In this document: positions 25,146 to 33,700 of the stretch, in pieces
Layout of the letters: every line of letters starts with the position of its first letter
Position numbering within the stretch: the first letter of the stretch is position 1
Source: Bacteroidales bacterium UBA3743
GTDB taxonomy: Bacteria > Bacteroidota > Bacteroidia > Bacteroidales > Paludibacteraceae
DNA length: 64,000 nucleotides
Assembly (NCBI GenBank): GCA_002371265.1
Contig: DFGT01000004.1
Coordinates: 10,669 to 74,668 of the forward strand
Reading direction: 5' to 3'
Notes under the pieces: model-generated
Told to the model about the DNA's origin: nothing
The model's database searches: none
What the model saw: only the letters and a program-made list of their open reading frames with translations
Made by a program: the position numbers and the translations under genes

Positions 25146-25733
25146 ATGATTATACTAATAACAGGAGCTTCACATACTGGAAAAACACTTTTGTCTCAGC
25201 GACTGCTTGAAAAATATGGTTTTCCTTATCTCTCCATAGATCATCTGAAGATGGGGCTGATCCGTAGTGGATACACAAGCCTCACCCCTGAAGATGACGA
25301 GCAACTTACCACGTATCTTTGGCCTATTGTCCGTGAAATGGTGAAGACTGCGATTGAGAACGGGCAACACTTGATTGTTGAGGGTTGTTATATTCCGTCC
25401 GATTGGCGGAAAGACTTCAGTGAGGAGTATTTGGAGAAGATTCGGCTGATATGTCTTGCCATGGCAGATGAATATATTGATGCTCATTTCGACAAGATCA
25501 TTTCGTATGCGTCAACTATAGAATCCCGTTTGGATGACAGCTGTAGCACCGTCGATTCCGTAAAGAAAGACAATGCGGAATTTATCAGACAATTTGCCGG
25601 AAGCGATGATGAATTTGTTTTGATTGAAGATGATTATGAGATGGTGATCGACGGAATTGTGGAGAAATGCGGAGAGATGATTAATTGTAAACTTAATAAA
25701 GATGATGTCACAATCTGCGGAAGATCAAATTGA
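25146..25733 (+). CDS. P-loop kinase-like protein (adenylate-kinase-like AAA)
   Basis: 195 aa from ATG 25146 (MIILITGASHTGKTLLS). Walker A GASHTGKT at residues 6-13, then YLSIDHLKMGLIRSGY (DxxxxG nucleoside-contact style) and a Walker B-like HLIVEGCYIPSDW. This is the pattern of small-molecule kinases related to adenylate kinase; the acceptor is unknown. The start is set by the promoter at 25065-25095, which overlaps a longer in-frame option. The 3' end overlaps the next gene by 32 bases. Confidence 0.82.
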   Translation: MIILITGASHTGKTLLSQRLLEKYGFPYLSIDHLKMGLIRSGYTSLTPEDDEQLTTYLWPIVREMVKTAIENGQHLIVEGCYIPSDWRKDFSEEYLEKIRLICLAMADEYIDAHFDKIISYASTIESRLDDSCSTVDSVKKDNAEFIRQFAGSDDEFVLIEDDYEMVIDGIVEKCGEMINCKLNKDDVTICGRSN

Positions 25734-26118
25734 ATGCCTTTTGGAAAAATCATTTTGGGTGGTCGACTTTCTGCCGGAGCAAGTTTCAGCTGAACGTTCC
25801 AAGCAATATTTTGCGGCTGAGGATTTCTGCTGTAATAGTCAGTATGTTAATCAATTGTATCAAAAATTCGCATATCTGATCATAAAACTCAGTTGCTATT
25901 TCGACATCGACGGCAATCCATCTCCCAAGATTATTTTTGAGAGTGTGAATGGCTGTACGACGAGGGGGTATGTGAATTTTCTTTTTGCAGACGAAGATGT
26001 CCTCGTCACTTTGAACGGAGGTGATTTATATATGACTGTTTATAATCCAAACGAAAGGTTTTTGCAATTGTTGCGGAGCCTTGTAGCGTCGGAAGGACTT
26101 TTTTTTAGAAAATCATAA
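25702..26118 (+). CDS. Hypothetical protein, 138 aa
   Basis: Overlaps the kinase gene by 32 bases in another frame, so the pair is probably translationally coupled. Begins MMSQSAEDQIECLLEKS (start 25702 or 25705). Alpha/beta composition with VNFLFADEDVLVTLNGGDLY and VYNPNERFLQLL. No recognised family and no signal peptide; likely a cytoplasmic partner of the kinase, which is inference from the overlap only. Confidence 0.75.
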   Translation: MMSQSAEDQIECLLEKSFWVVDFLPEQVSAERSKQYFAAEDFCCNSQYVNQLYQKFAYLIIKLSCYFDIDGNPSPKIIFESVNGCTTRGYVNFLFADEDVLVTLNGGDLYMTVYNPNERFLQLLRSLVASEGLFFRKS

Positions 26119-26149
26119 GGGCTGGTATTAAACCTGTCCGAAAATAAAT

Positions 26150-26350
26150 AACGTGAATTCGACGAATTAAAAAGAAGGAGAAAAAGAGATAGTTGGAATG
26201 TAATAAATGAGGATTCCAAAGGGCGGAACGCCCTTCCCCCTGTTAAAGTGCGAGCCGTAGGCGAGCACATATAAAAAACACAGAGGAAAGATGTTGCCAG
26301 AGAAAGTCTACGACTTTTTATGAGAAAAAGAGACGGAGAATCAGTCGTAA
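26150..26350 (+). repeat. Dispersed repeat R1, copy 4 (long form)
   Basis: Begins AACGTGAATTCGACGAATT, then GGAGAAAAAGAGATAGTTGG, GAGGATTCC, hairpin 1 (AAGGGCGGAACGCCCTT), hairpin 2 (GTGCGAGCCGTAGGCGAGCAC), and the tail GAAAGTCTACGACTTTTTATG. The first 19 bases recur as reverse complement at 49832-49850, so they mark the outer end of the full-length unit. Confidence 0.72.
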
Positions 26351-26443
26351 ACTAGGATACAACCAAAACAATAAAACGAAAACACGTAGGAGCAGGCATC
26401 AAACTTGCTCGATAATGACGAAAAATCATTAAGATTATATATT

Positions 26444-27547
26444 ATGGATCGTAGTTCACAAATTATTCGCACCAGTTGGATAGGCATTGTCGCCAACGTG
26501 CTTTTAGCGGCATTCAAGGCCGGAGTAGGTATAGTATCAAACAGTGTGGCGATCGTGATGGATGCTGTCAACAACCTCAGCGACGCGCTGTCGAGTGTTA
26601 TCACCATCGTCGGCACCAAGCTATCACAACGTCCTGCCGACCGCAAACATCCATTCGGATTCGGCCGCATAGAGTATTTCAGCGCCATCATCATTGCGGT
26701 CATCGTGCTTTCTGCCGGCATCACATCATTTATAGAGTCGGTGAAGAAGATATTCGACCCCACAGAACCGAGCTATACGAAAGTGACATTGATAGTCATC
26801 GTTGTGGCGATTGTGGTGAAGCTTGTGCTTGGATACTATGTCAAAAGGAAGGGAGAGCAATTGAACAGTGATGCTCTGATAGCATCCGGTTCTGACGCTC
26901 TGTTTGACGCCGTCATCACTTTGGCGACACTTATTTCAGCGGGAGTGATGTTGATGTGGAATGTGTCGCTCGACGGAATTTTAGGAGCGTTGATTTCCGT
27001 GGTAATCATTAAAGCGGGAATAGAGATGTTGGCCTCGCCAATCAATGAGTTGTTGGGCACGAGCATTTCGGCAGAGTTTGCAAGTCAGATAAAAGATGAG
27101 GTATCCGAGTTCGACGGAGTGCATGGCGTGTTCGACCTCATTCTCCATAACTACGGACCTGATGTGAAGATCGGATCATTGCACATCAATGTCTACGACA
27201 CAATGTCGGCGCATGATATCCATGGGTTGACGCGAAAAATCTCCATGCAGATGTTTGAGCGACACGGAATCATCATGACTGTCGGAGTGTATGCCGTCGC
27301 CACGGGAGATAATAAGCAGGCCGAGCTGCAGAAAGAGGTGTTGCATATCATCGCGTCGCATAAAGAGATAATCCAGGTGCACGGACTTTATTATTCAGAG
27401 GCAGACAACATGTTCTCTGTCGATATCGTGCCAGATGAATCAGTTAATGATGATGCTGGAATAAGCCGACAACTTGCCGAAGAGATACAGCCATTGGTGC
27501 CAGGAGTGAATGTGTTTGTTGTGGTGGATCATAATTATAGTGAATAG
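26444..27547 (+). CDS. Cation diffusion facilitator (CDF) family transporter
   Basis: 367 aa from ATG 26444 (MDRSSQIIRTSWIG). Six hydrophobic segments, the CDF signature DAVNNLSDALSSV in helix II, and a cytoplasmic C-terminal domain (residues ~205-300) like other FieF/ZitB relatives, followed by an extra ~70-residue tail. CDF proteins export Zn2+, Fe2+ or Mn2+ in exchange for protons. In helix V the canonical HxxxD is replaced by ASGSDALFD, so the first metal ligand is not His. The next gene begins 5 bases after the stop. Confidence 0.9.
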   Translation: MDRSSQIIRTSWIGIVANVLLAAFKAGVGIVSNSVAIVMDAVNNLSDALSSVITIVGTKLSQRPADRKHPFGFGRIEYFSAIIIAVIVLSAGITSFIESVKKIFDPTEPSYTKVTLIVIVVAIVVKLVLGYYVKRKGEQLNSDALIASGSDALFDAVITLATLISAGVMLMWNVSLDGILGALISVVIIKAGIEMLASPINELLGTSISAEFASQIKDEVSEFDGVHGVFDLILHNYGPDVKIGSLHINVYDTMSAHDIHGLTRKISMQMFERHGIIMTVGVYAVATGDNKQAELQKEVLHIIASHKEIIQVHGLYYSEADNMFSVDIVPDESVNDDAGISRQLAEEIQPLVPGVNVFVVVDHNYSE

Positions 27548-27552
27548 AGACA

Positions 27553-28023
27553 ATGACAGTTATTCGAGAAATCCGTTCAGAAGAGATACCGGCGTTGGAC
27601 GACTTCTTGTATGAAGCCATTTTCATTCCTAAGGGAGTGGAGCCGCCTCCACGTTCCATCATCGAGCAAGAAGATCTGCAGGTGTATGTGCGAGGATTTG
27701 GCGAATCCCCACACGACCATTGTCTGGTGGCAGAAGTGGACGGTAAGATAGCCGGAGCCGTATGGGTGAGAATCATGAATGATTATGGGCATGTCGACGA
27801 TCAGACACCATCATTAGCCATCTCACTTTATCCAGAGTATCGAGGACAAGGTGTTGGCACACAACTGCTTAACCAGATGCTGGATATGCTTCGTCGGAAA
27901 GGATATCCCCAAGTCTCCCTGTCGGTGCAAAAAGAAAACTATGCGCTCCGCATGTATCAGAAAGCAGGATTTGAGACGGTGGAGGAGAGAGGCGAAGAGG
28001 TTTTGATGGTTGTGAGGATGTGA
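27553..28023 (+). CDS. GNAT family N-acetyltransferase
   Basis: 156 aa. Acetyl-CoA binding motif A is SLYPEYRGQGVGTQLLNQML, with the R/Q-x-x-G-x-G/A loop, and the final motif ENYALRMYQKAGFE is the GNAT motif B. The acceptor amine is unknown. Five bases after the CDF gene, so the two are co-transcribed. Confidence 0.92.
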   Translation: MTVIREIRSEEIPALDDFLYEAIFIPKGVEPPPRSIIEQEDLQVYVRGFGESPHDHCLVAEVDGKIAGAVWVRIMNDYGHVDDQTPSLAISLYPEYRGQGVGTQLLNQMLDMLRRKGYPQVSLSVQKENYALRMYQKAGFETVEERGEEVLMVVRM

Positions 28024-28133
28024 AGAAAAATAGTGGTGATTTTGAGCATTGATGCAACATCCAAAAAAATGGTTATTTTATCGTAAAAACAGATACGTTA
28101 TGAATGATTAACAATGTGTAACTTGCGGTCATT

Positions 28134-29231
28134 ATGAGAAACGGTTTAATTTTAGCAGTGATGATGAGCGGAATGTTTGTCGCCTGCACGCAAAAAAATG
28201 TTGACAATCAGAAGATTGAGAGTGCGAACACAGCTTTGGAACTGACTCAGACGTGGGATAAGACGTTCCCTTTGAGTGACAAAGTCGACCATAAGAAGGT
28301 GACGTTCCATAATCGTTATGGCATTGAGTTGGCTGCTGATATGTATATTCCAAAGAATGTTGGTGGCAAGTTGGCTGCGATTGCAGTCTCTGGTCCTTTT
28401 GGAGCATGTAAAGAGCAGTCGAGCGGACTATATGCCCAGCACATGGCTGAACGTGGTTTCCTAACCATAGCATTCGACCCATCGTTTACTGGAGAGAGTG
28501 GTGGAGAGCCACGCTATATGGCTTCCCCAGATATCAATACGGAAGATTTTCTTGCTGCTGTTGATTTTCTGTCTGTGCAGGACAATGTGGATCCAGAGCG
28601 AATAGGTATTATTGGAATCTGTGGATGGGGAGGCATGGCAGTGAATGCAGCTGCTATTGACCCACGTATCAAGGGCACCGTCGCTTCCACCATGTATGAC
28701 ATGACTAAAGTGAATATTGAGGGATATTTTGCAAGCGAGAATACCCCAGCGCAACGTATGGAAAAACGTAAAGCCATCGCGAAACAACGTGTCGAGGACT
28801 ATAAGAACGGGAATTATAAGCGTGGAGGCGGAGTGCCAGATGTCTTGCCTGAAAATGCTCCTTGGTTTGTGAAGGATTATCATTCTTATTATAAGACAAG
28901 TCGTGGCTATCACAAACGTAGCGGAAACTCAAATGATGGATGGAATGTGACAGGTTGTCAGTCGTTCCTCAACCAACCTATTTTGGCGTTCGCATCCGAG
29001 ATTGAGTCGCCAGTGTTGCTTATTCATGGAGAAAAAGCTCATAGTCGCTATTTCAGTGAATATGCTTTTGAAAAGATGACGGGCAAACATGTTGAAGGTG
29101 TCAGCGCTAAGGAGGGGAACAAGGAGCTCATGATTATTCCTGGAGCCTCCCACGTCGACCTTTATGATGATGAGGCTGGTGTTGTCCCTTATGATAAAAT
29201 AGAGGAATTTTTTAAGACAAATCTGAAATGA
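28134..29231 (+). CDS. Lipoprotein alpha/beta hydrolase (dienelactone-hydrolase-like)
   Basis: 365 aa. Signal peptide with lipobox ending F-V-A-C (Cys18), so attached to a membrane. The hydrolase domain begins at KVTFHNRYGIELAADMY; the nucleophile elbow reads GICGWGG, i.e. Cys in the nucleophile position as in dienelactone hydrolases, and the final His is in PGASHVDLYD. Similar to the YcjY-like group of alpha/beta hydrolases; substrate unknown. Ends at a shared terminator with the convergent gene. Confidence 0.88.
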   Translation: MRNGLILAVMMSGMFVACTQKNVDNQKIESANTALELTQTWDKTFPLSDKVDHKKVTFHNRYGIELAADMYIPKNVGGKLAAIAVSGPFGACKEQSSGLYAQHMAERGFLTIAFDPSFTGESGGEPRYMASPDINTEDFLAAVDFLSVQDNVDPERIGIIGICGWGGMAVNAAAIDPRIKGTVASTMYDMTKVNIEGYFASENTPAQRMEKRKAIAKQRVEDYKNGNYKRGGGVPDVLPENAPWFVKDYHSYYKTSRGYHKRSGNSNDGWNVTGCQSFLNQPILAFASEIESPVLLIHGEKAHSRYFSEYAFEKMTGKHVEGVSAKEGNKELMIIPGASHVDLYDDEAGVVPYDKIEEFFKTNLK

Positions 29232-29260
29232 GATAGGAGCGTCTGTTGATGAGACGACGG

Positions 29261-29308
29261 AAAATGTCCTGAAAAGTTTGTGAATCCACAATTTTTCAGG
29301 ACATTTTT
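29261..29308. terminator. Bidirectional terminator
   Basis: AAAATGTCCTGAAAA (29261-29275) pairs with TTTTCAGGACATTTTT (about 29293-29308). It sits between the converging hydrolase and Rossmann-protein genes. Confidence 0.8.
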
Positions 29309-29340
29309 ATAGCTTCATACGTGTTTTTTGCGTCTGAATT

Positions 29341-29985
29341 TTAGAATCTTTCAGCCAATTTGACAATATCTTTAGGGTTGATGGCAAACTGTTCGTATCC
29401 GTCACGAGTCAGTGTCAATTGGGATAGCGCGATCTCCTTCATGCTGTTGGCTTGGCCGAAAAGTCGTAGCAGAGGATAGAGTGGGAGAAACAGATATTGC
29501 ATCGTCTGAATATGTTTCTGACCTTTTGCCCATTTCATCATTGCCGGACGAAGGGCGAAAGTGCGACGGAATCCTTTCTCCTGAATGTCGTGCTCTGTTT
29601 TGCTTTTCACTTGTTGCCAAAATTGTCTTCCTTTGTCGGTTGTGCCGGCTCCACTCAAGTAGATGAATGTCATCTTTTCTTTGTCGGGCATGATGTCGGC
29701 GAAGTGCAGAGGAATTTCTTGAGATATGCGCACATACACATCTTGTGGAGTGCCCACTGAAGTTATGCCGGCTATGAAAAACACAGCGTCGTAGCCTTTG
29801 AAATGTTCGTCGTCGGCTGCCAGTTGCATAAAGTCGGGGACTATATACTCCTCAAGTTTCGGATGCGCAATCCCCGTCGGCTTACGGCTGACTGACAAAA
29901 CTTTATCCACTGAGTCTATTTTCAAAAGCTCAAGCAGTGTGCCTTCGCCCACATATCCCGTCGCTCCAGTCAATATAATTTTCAT
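29341..29985 (-). CDS. NAD(P)-binding Rossmann protein (epimerase-like)
   Basis: 214 aa. N-terminal nucleotide-binding TGATGYVGEGTL, the DAVFFIAGITS strand, and a late YLSGAGTTDKGR segment place it in the atypical short-chain dehydrogenase / NAD(P)-dependent epimerase group. Four bases after the flavin reductase gene, so one operon. The catalytic YxxxK is not obvious, so it may bind rather than reduce its substrate. Confidence 0.82.
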   Translation of the reverse strand: MKIILTGATGYVGEGTLLELLKIDSVDKVLSVSRKPTGIAHPKLEEYIVPDFMQLAADDEHFKGYDAVFFIAGITSVGTPQDVYVRISQEIPLHFADIMPDKEKMTFIYLSGAGTTDKGRQFWQQVKSKTEHDIQEKGFRRTFALRPAMMKWAKGQKHIQTMQYLFLPLYPLLRLFGQANSMKEIALSQLTLTRDGYEQFAINPKDIVKLAERF

Positions 29986-29989
29986 TGTG

Positions 29990-30553
29990 TTATTTCAATT
30001 GTTTGCCATCAGCGAAGGCGTTGCCTACAGTTTTTCCCAGCTGGATGTAAGTGTGGTGGACAGGATCATATGTGATGAGGTCCATTTTTTCAACGTCGGG
30101 GTTACCGTCGGCAGCAAGGTATTTTTCGTCGCATAGGATATTGACGATTTCAGCCACAAGGTTGTAACCCTCAGGGCTTTCTCCGATTTTCTCTTTCACA
30201 CGGCATTCGAGAGTCATTGGAAACTCGCCGAACACAGGGGCGTTCACGTTAGGAGCTTTTGAGATAGTCCAGCCAGTTTTCTCCATCTTGTCGGGAGTTT
30301 TTCTTCCGCTGGCGATGCCCACGTAGTCGGCTGCCACCAAAGTTTTTGCAGTTGCGAATGTGACGGTGAAGTCAGAGTTTGTTGCCAGGTTGTCTGTAGT
30401 CTGGTGCGAGCCAAGCGAGATCATGATTTCGTGTGCGTCCCACTGTCCGCCCCAAGCGGCGTTCATTGCGTTGGGTTTGCCATTCTTGTCGTATGTGCCG
30501 ATGATGAGCACAGGTTGTGGCAGAAGCCACGAGCTAGATTTGAAACTTTTCAT
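29990..30553 (-). CDS. Flavin reductase family protein (FMN split barrel)
   Basis: 187 aa. The split-barrel pattern is clear: PQPVLIIGTYDKNGKPNAMNA, ISLGSHQTTDN, FTVTFATAKTLVAADYVGI and LECRVKEKIGESPEGYNLV. Relatives bind FMN and reduce it or small substrates with NAD(P)H. Upstream partner of the Rossmann protein. Confidence 0.92.
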   Translation of the reverse strand: MKSFKSSSWLLPQPVLIIGTYDKNGKPNAMNAAWGGQWDAHEIMISLGSHQTTDNLATNSDFTVTFATAKTLVAADYVGIASGRKTPDKMEKTGWTISKAPNVNAPVFGEFPMTLECRVKEKIGESPEGYNLVAEIVNILCDEKYLAADGNPDVEKMDLITYDPVHHTYIQLGKTVGNAFADGKQLK

Positions 30554-30702
30554 AATTTTTATTTTTAATTCGTTTTAGCGAAAATATGAAAAAAACGTCG
30601 GAATCAGATGAAAAGATTGTAATTTTCTGTTTTGCTGACGATTTTGGCAATCTCCCTTTGTTTTATCCAAAGAGTCGTGGACAATAGAATTTGTTTATCA
30701 TC

Positions 30703-31245
30703 CTACCTGCCCGTCAATTTATATCCCAGCCAATGGGCGAACGCAAGATTTGCCACCATCGCCACTATGCCGATTGCTCCATACGTAAGCAATTCCGTCG
30801 CACTGAAAATTTCACAGACATTCTGCATCCCGATGTAGGAGTAGGGGAGCGTTAAGACGCTCGTGATGAGCCCTGGCACATATCCTCTCATTATTATCCC
30901 TTGTCCGACGTGGATTAGAAGATGTATGGAGAAAGCCATGAACATTATAGCCCAAACTTCTGTGGCGAAGGAAATGCCTGTCACTACGCATACCGTGGCT
31001 ATTAAGATAAGTGCCAGTTCCTCCAGCACCGCTATTGTAAATGCCTTTGTGCTCAATCCCGACAAATGTTCCACCATTGGTTTGGCGAATGGGAATCTAT
31101 GGACCAGCGTCTCCTTATGAGTCTGCATCCATTTATGCTGCGTTGCGATCTCCTCGCCGTCATGGATGATGAAGGCGAGCGGAAAGAGCAGAATTATGTA
31201 TATGGATATGGCGGACATCAGACGGGAGTTTATTTCTTGTTCCAC
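30703..31245 (-). CDS. HXXEE domain membrane protein
   Basis: 180 aa. Early in the protein, FIIHDGEEIATQHKW gives the H-x-x-E-E motif after which the family is named, with later His residues (SIHLLIHVGQG and FAHWLG) inside hydrophobic segments; about five membrane helices. The conserved His/Glu hint at a metal site. It overlaps the upstream transporter gene by 16 bases (an alternative ATG at 31218 would remove the overlap). Function unknown. Confidence 0.85.
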   Translation of the reverse strand: MEQEINSRLMSAISIYIILLFPLAFIIHDGEEIATQHKWMQTHKETLVHRFPFAKPMVEHLSGLSTKAFTIAVLEELALILIATVCVVTGISFATEVWAIMFMAFSIHLLIHVGQGIIMRGYVPGLITSVLTLPYSYIGMQNVCEIFSATELLTYGAIGIVAMVANLAFAHWLGYKLTGR

Positions 31246-32162
31246 CTTTTCAACACTTGTGCAGCGATACTTCCGGAGAAGTTATGCCATACGGAGAATA
31301 TTGCTCCAGGCACAGCCGCCAGTGGAAAGATGGCGAAATGAGTTGTGGCAAGCGACGTAGCGAGTCCGGAATTCTGCATGCCCACTTCAATGCTTATGGA
31401 AGTTCGTTTTTCAGGAGGCAACCCCATCAGCATGCTGGCAACGTAGCCGAGAGATAGTCCAAGCAGGTTGTGAAGAATCACAGCCACAGCCACAAGCAGA
31501 CTGCATCCGATTATGTTTTGAGCATTGTGTGATACTATGATTCCGATTATTGCAGCGATGGCAAGAGTTGAAAACATAGGCATATATGGAGTCACTTTCT
31601 GTGTGAGACTCTGGAAATAATGGTTTACGGCGAGACCCACTACGATAGGCAGGATCACCACCTGTACGATGCTTATGAACATGCCAAAGACATCCACGTC
31701 CACCGTCTCCCCGGCAAGGAGAAGGACGAGAGCTGGAGTGGCAAAAGGAGCGAGAAGGGTAGATACCCCAGTCATGGCGACGCTGAGAGCAACGTCTCCT
31801 TTGGCAAGATAGCAAATCACATTGCTTGCCGTCCCACCTGGGCAACATCCCACAAGAATCACGCCAAGTGCGAGTTCGGGAGAAAGGTTAAGAAGACGGC
31901 ATAGCATCCACGCCACAAAAGGCATGATGATGAATTGTGCCAGTTCGCCAATCACGATTTCCTTCGGATGCATCAGCACAGGTTTGAAATCCGACGGTTT
32001 AAGAGTCAGTCCCATACCGAACATCACCACGCCAAGCATAGGAGTGATGGCACCAGTGCCGATCCAAGAGAAAGAAGACGGTGCAAAAAGAGCGACCGCC
32101 GTCACAGCCACTACAATGAGCGTGATATGGGATGCAATCCAAGAAGCTATTTTGTAGTCCAT
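31230..32162 (-). CDS. Bile acid:sodium symporter (BASS) family transporter
   Basis: 310 aa from ATG 32162 (MDYKIASWIASHI); an in-frame ATG at 32231 would add a non-hydrophobic extension. About nine to ten membrane helices with the family segments GVVMFGMGLTL, GCCPGGTASNVI (sodium-site crossover) and ISIEVGMQNSGLAT. BASS proteins import organic anions such as bile acids or 2-keto acids with sodium; the substrate here is not known. Confidence 0.9.
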   Translation of the reverse strand: MDYKIASWIASHITLIVVAVTAVALFAPSSFSWIGTGAITPMLGVVMFGMGLTLKPSDFKPVLMHPKEIVIGELAQFIIMPFVAWMLCRLLNLSPELALGVILVGCCPGGTASNVICYLAKGDVALSVAMTGVSTLLAPFATPALVLLLAGETVDVDVFGMFISIVQVVILPIVVGLAVNHYFQSLTQKVTPYMPMFSTLAIAAIIGIIVSHNAQNIIGCSLLVAVAVILHNLLGLSLGYVASMLMGLPPEKRTSISIEVGMQNSGLATSLATTHFAIFPLAAVPGAIFSVWHNFSGSIAAQVLKRWNKK

Positions 32163-32235
32163 AATAATTCGCAAATAAAGTTCACTGCAAAGATACTCAT
32201 TTTGTTTCAAAACAGTTAGAAAATTTGGCATCTAA

Positions 32236-32630
32236 GAGATCACCGCGTCTGTAAGACGCTATCTCATTAACCCCGTACATACGCAGCGAAGCGGAGTATG
32301 TGCGTGGGGGCGAGGTAGAGGAAATGAGAGATCACCGCGTCTGTAAGACGCTATCTCAGTAGCCCGTACATACGCAGTGCAGCGGAGTATGTGCGTGGGG
32401 GCGTGGCAGAGGGATAGAGATCACCGCGTCTGTAAGACGCTATCTCAGTAGCCCCGTACATGCGCAGCGCAGCGGAGGATGTGCGGGGGGCGAGGCAGAG
32501 GAAATGAGAGATCACCGCGTCTGTAAGACACTATCTCATTAACCACGTACATACACAGCGCAGCGGAGGATGTGCGTGGGGAGTGCGATAGCCGTGATGA
32601 GAGCGTGCCAGTGCGTCTGGAAGACGCTAC
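32236..32630. repeat. Hairpin repeat R2, tandem array of four units plus a partial unit
   Basis: Units start with GAGATCACC at 32236, 32328, 32417 and 32508, so the period is about 90 bp. Each has a hairpin GCGTCTGTAAGACGC and then a longer one that starts CCCCGTACAT and closes ATGTGCGGGG (or GTGCGTGGGG) around AGCGAAGCGGAG. A lone GCGTCTGGAAGACGC closes the array at ~32613. No open frame. Because the whole unit is conserved, not just a short repeat, this is not a CRISPR array. Confidence 0.85.
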
Positions 32631-32706
32631 TATCTCTTAAAATACATCTTTATCGTCGTGTATGTGTGGTATTTTTACTATATTCACGTCGGAAATTAAA
32701 CTTTTT

Positions 32707-33108
32707 ATGATGAAGATTATAGCAATTCCTACACGAGAGGAGATGGTGGACGACCACTTTGGACACTGTGCCTACTATACAATAGTGACACTCGACGAGC
32801 AGAATCAGGTAGTGAAGAAAGATCGATTGGATTCCCCAGAGGGATGTGGCTGCAAGTCGAATATCGCGTCAGTCATGCAGGAGATGGGAATCTCCGTCAT
32901 GTTGGCTGGCAACATGGGTATGGGGGCATACAACAAATTGTCTGCTCACGGTATCGCAGTCGTAAGAGGATGTCATGGCAAGGTAGACGACGTGTTGAAA
33001 GCTTATCAGAGTGGGGCACTTAAGGACTCACTTGAATCATGCGACCATCACGACTGCGCTTCCCACGAAAAGGAAACTGTGTACGTCATGCCGTCGTTGC
33101 ATCAGTAA
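32707..33108 (+). CDS. NifX/NifB-like iron-molybdenum cofactor-binding protein
   Basis: 133 aa from ATG 32707 (MMKIIAIPTREEMVDDHFGH); the second Met at 32710 is equally possible. The DHFGHCAYYTIV start and the AGNMGMGAYNKLSAHGI core match the dinitrogenase Fe-Mo cofactor-binding fold. The C-terminus is His/Cys-rich (CDHHDCASHEK). In non-fixing anaerobes such proteins are thought to bind iron-sulfur or related clusters. Followed by a terminator and R2 repeats. Confidence 0.88.
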   Translation: MMKIIAIPTREEMVDDHFGHCAYYTIVTLDEQNQVVKKDRLDSPEGCGCKSNIASVMQEMGISVMLAGNMGMGAYNKLSAHGIAVVRGCHGKVDDVLKAYQSGALKDSLESCDHHDCASHEKETVYVMPSLHQ

Positions 33109-33137
33109 GACGCATCTCACTATCCATGTCGGTGATG

Positions 33138-33413
33138 ATGCTCCAAACGGCTTAAAAGGTTGTAGCGTTACAACCTTTTTTTACTTTTTTCTTTATTGCG
33201 TCAATTGATACACGAAGAAATGCGTCTGTAAGACGCTATTTCATTAACCCCGTACATACGCAGCGAAGCGTAGGATGTGCGGGGGCGAGGCAGAGGAAAT
33301 GAGAGATCACCGCGTCTGGAAGACGCTATCTATGTAACCCCGTACATACGCAGCGTAGCGGAGGATGTGCGGGGCATGGAGAATGAAGCCCTAGTGCGTC
33401 TGGAAGACGCTAC
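33138..33413. repeat. Direct repeat flanking the GNAT gene, left copy
   Basis: From ATGCTCCAAACGG to the GACGCTAC that ends an R2 hairpin. The same ~276 bases occur at 34238-34514 with few differences, including a shared AAAGGTTGTA/TACAACCTTT terminator, the line CTTTATTGCGTCAATTGATA, two R2 units and CATGGAGAATGAAGCCCTAG. Confidence 0.85.
33154..33184 (+). terminator. Terminator after the NifX/NifB-like gene
   Basis: AAAGGTTGTA-GCG-TTACAACCTTT with a following T-run; stem of 10 bp. Confidence 0.8.
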
Positions 33414-33515
33414 GTAGTGTTATCCCTCAACTTCTCTATTTTTGTTCAATAATTACCTTGTACTGCATAAAAAAGTATGTTTTTTATGCAATAGACTTTA
33501 TAAAATGAAGAAAAT

Positions 33516-33578
33516 GCGTCTGTAAGACGCTACTTCAGTACCCCCGTACATACGTAGCGAAGCGTAGGATGTGCGGGG
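33516..33578. repeat. Hairpin repeat R2, single unit before the GNAT gene
   Basis: GCGTCTGTAAGACGC followed by the CCCCCGTACATACG / GATGTGCGGGG hairpin. Confidence 0.8.
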
Positions 33579-33665
33579 AGTGCGGAGGAATTTTCATTCA
33601 TACCATAAGTATGATATTTTGTTGCTTTTCCTTGCATCATCGTGAGGATTCTGTTGATAAAGCGA

Positions 33666-33673
33666 TACCTTTG
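33666..33673 (+). promoter_or_regulatory. Putative -7 box of the GNAT gene
   Basis: TACCTTTG fits TAnnTTTG and is 27 bases before ATG 33701. No good TTTG lies at the expected -33 distance, so it is a weak call. Confidence 0.4.
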
Positions 33674-33700
33674 CAAAAGTATATAATTCAGGAAGAACAT

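Noticed and set aside
32236..32630. CRISPR array
   Set aside because: The ~90-bp units are conserved along their full length, so there are no unique spacers between short repeats; no cas genes are near.
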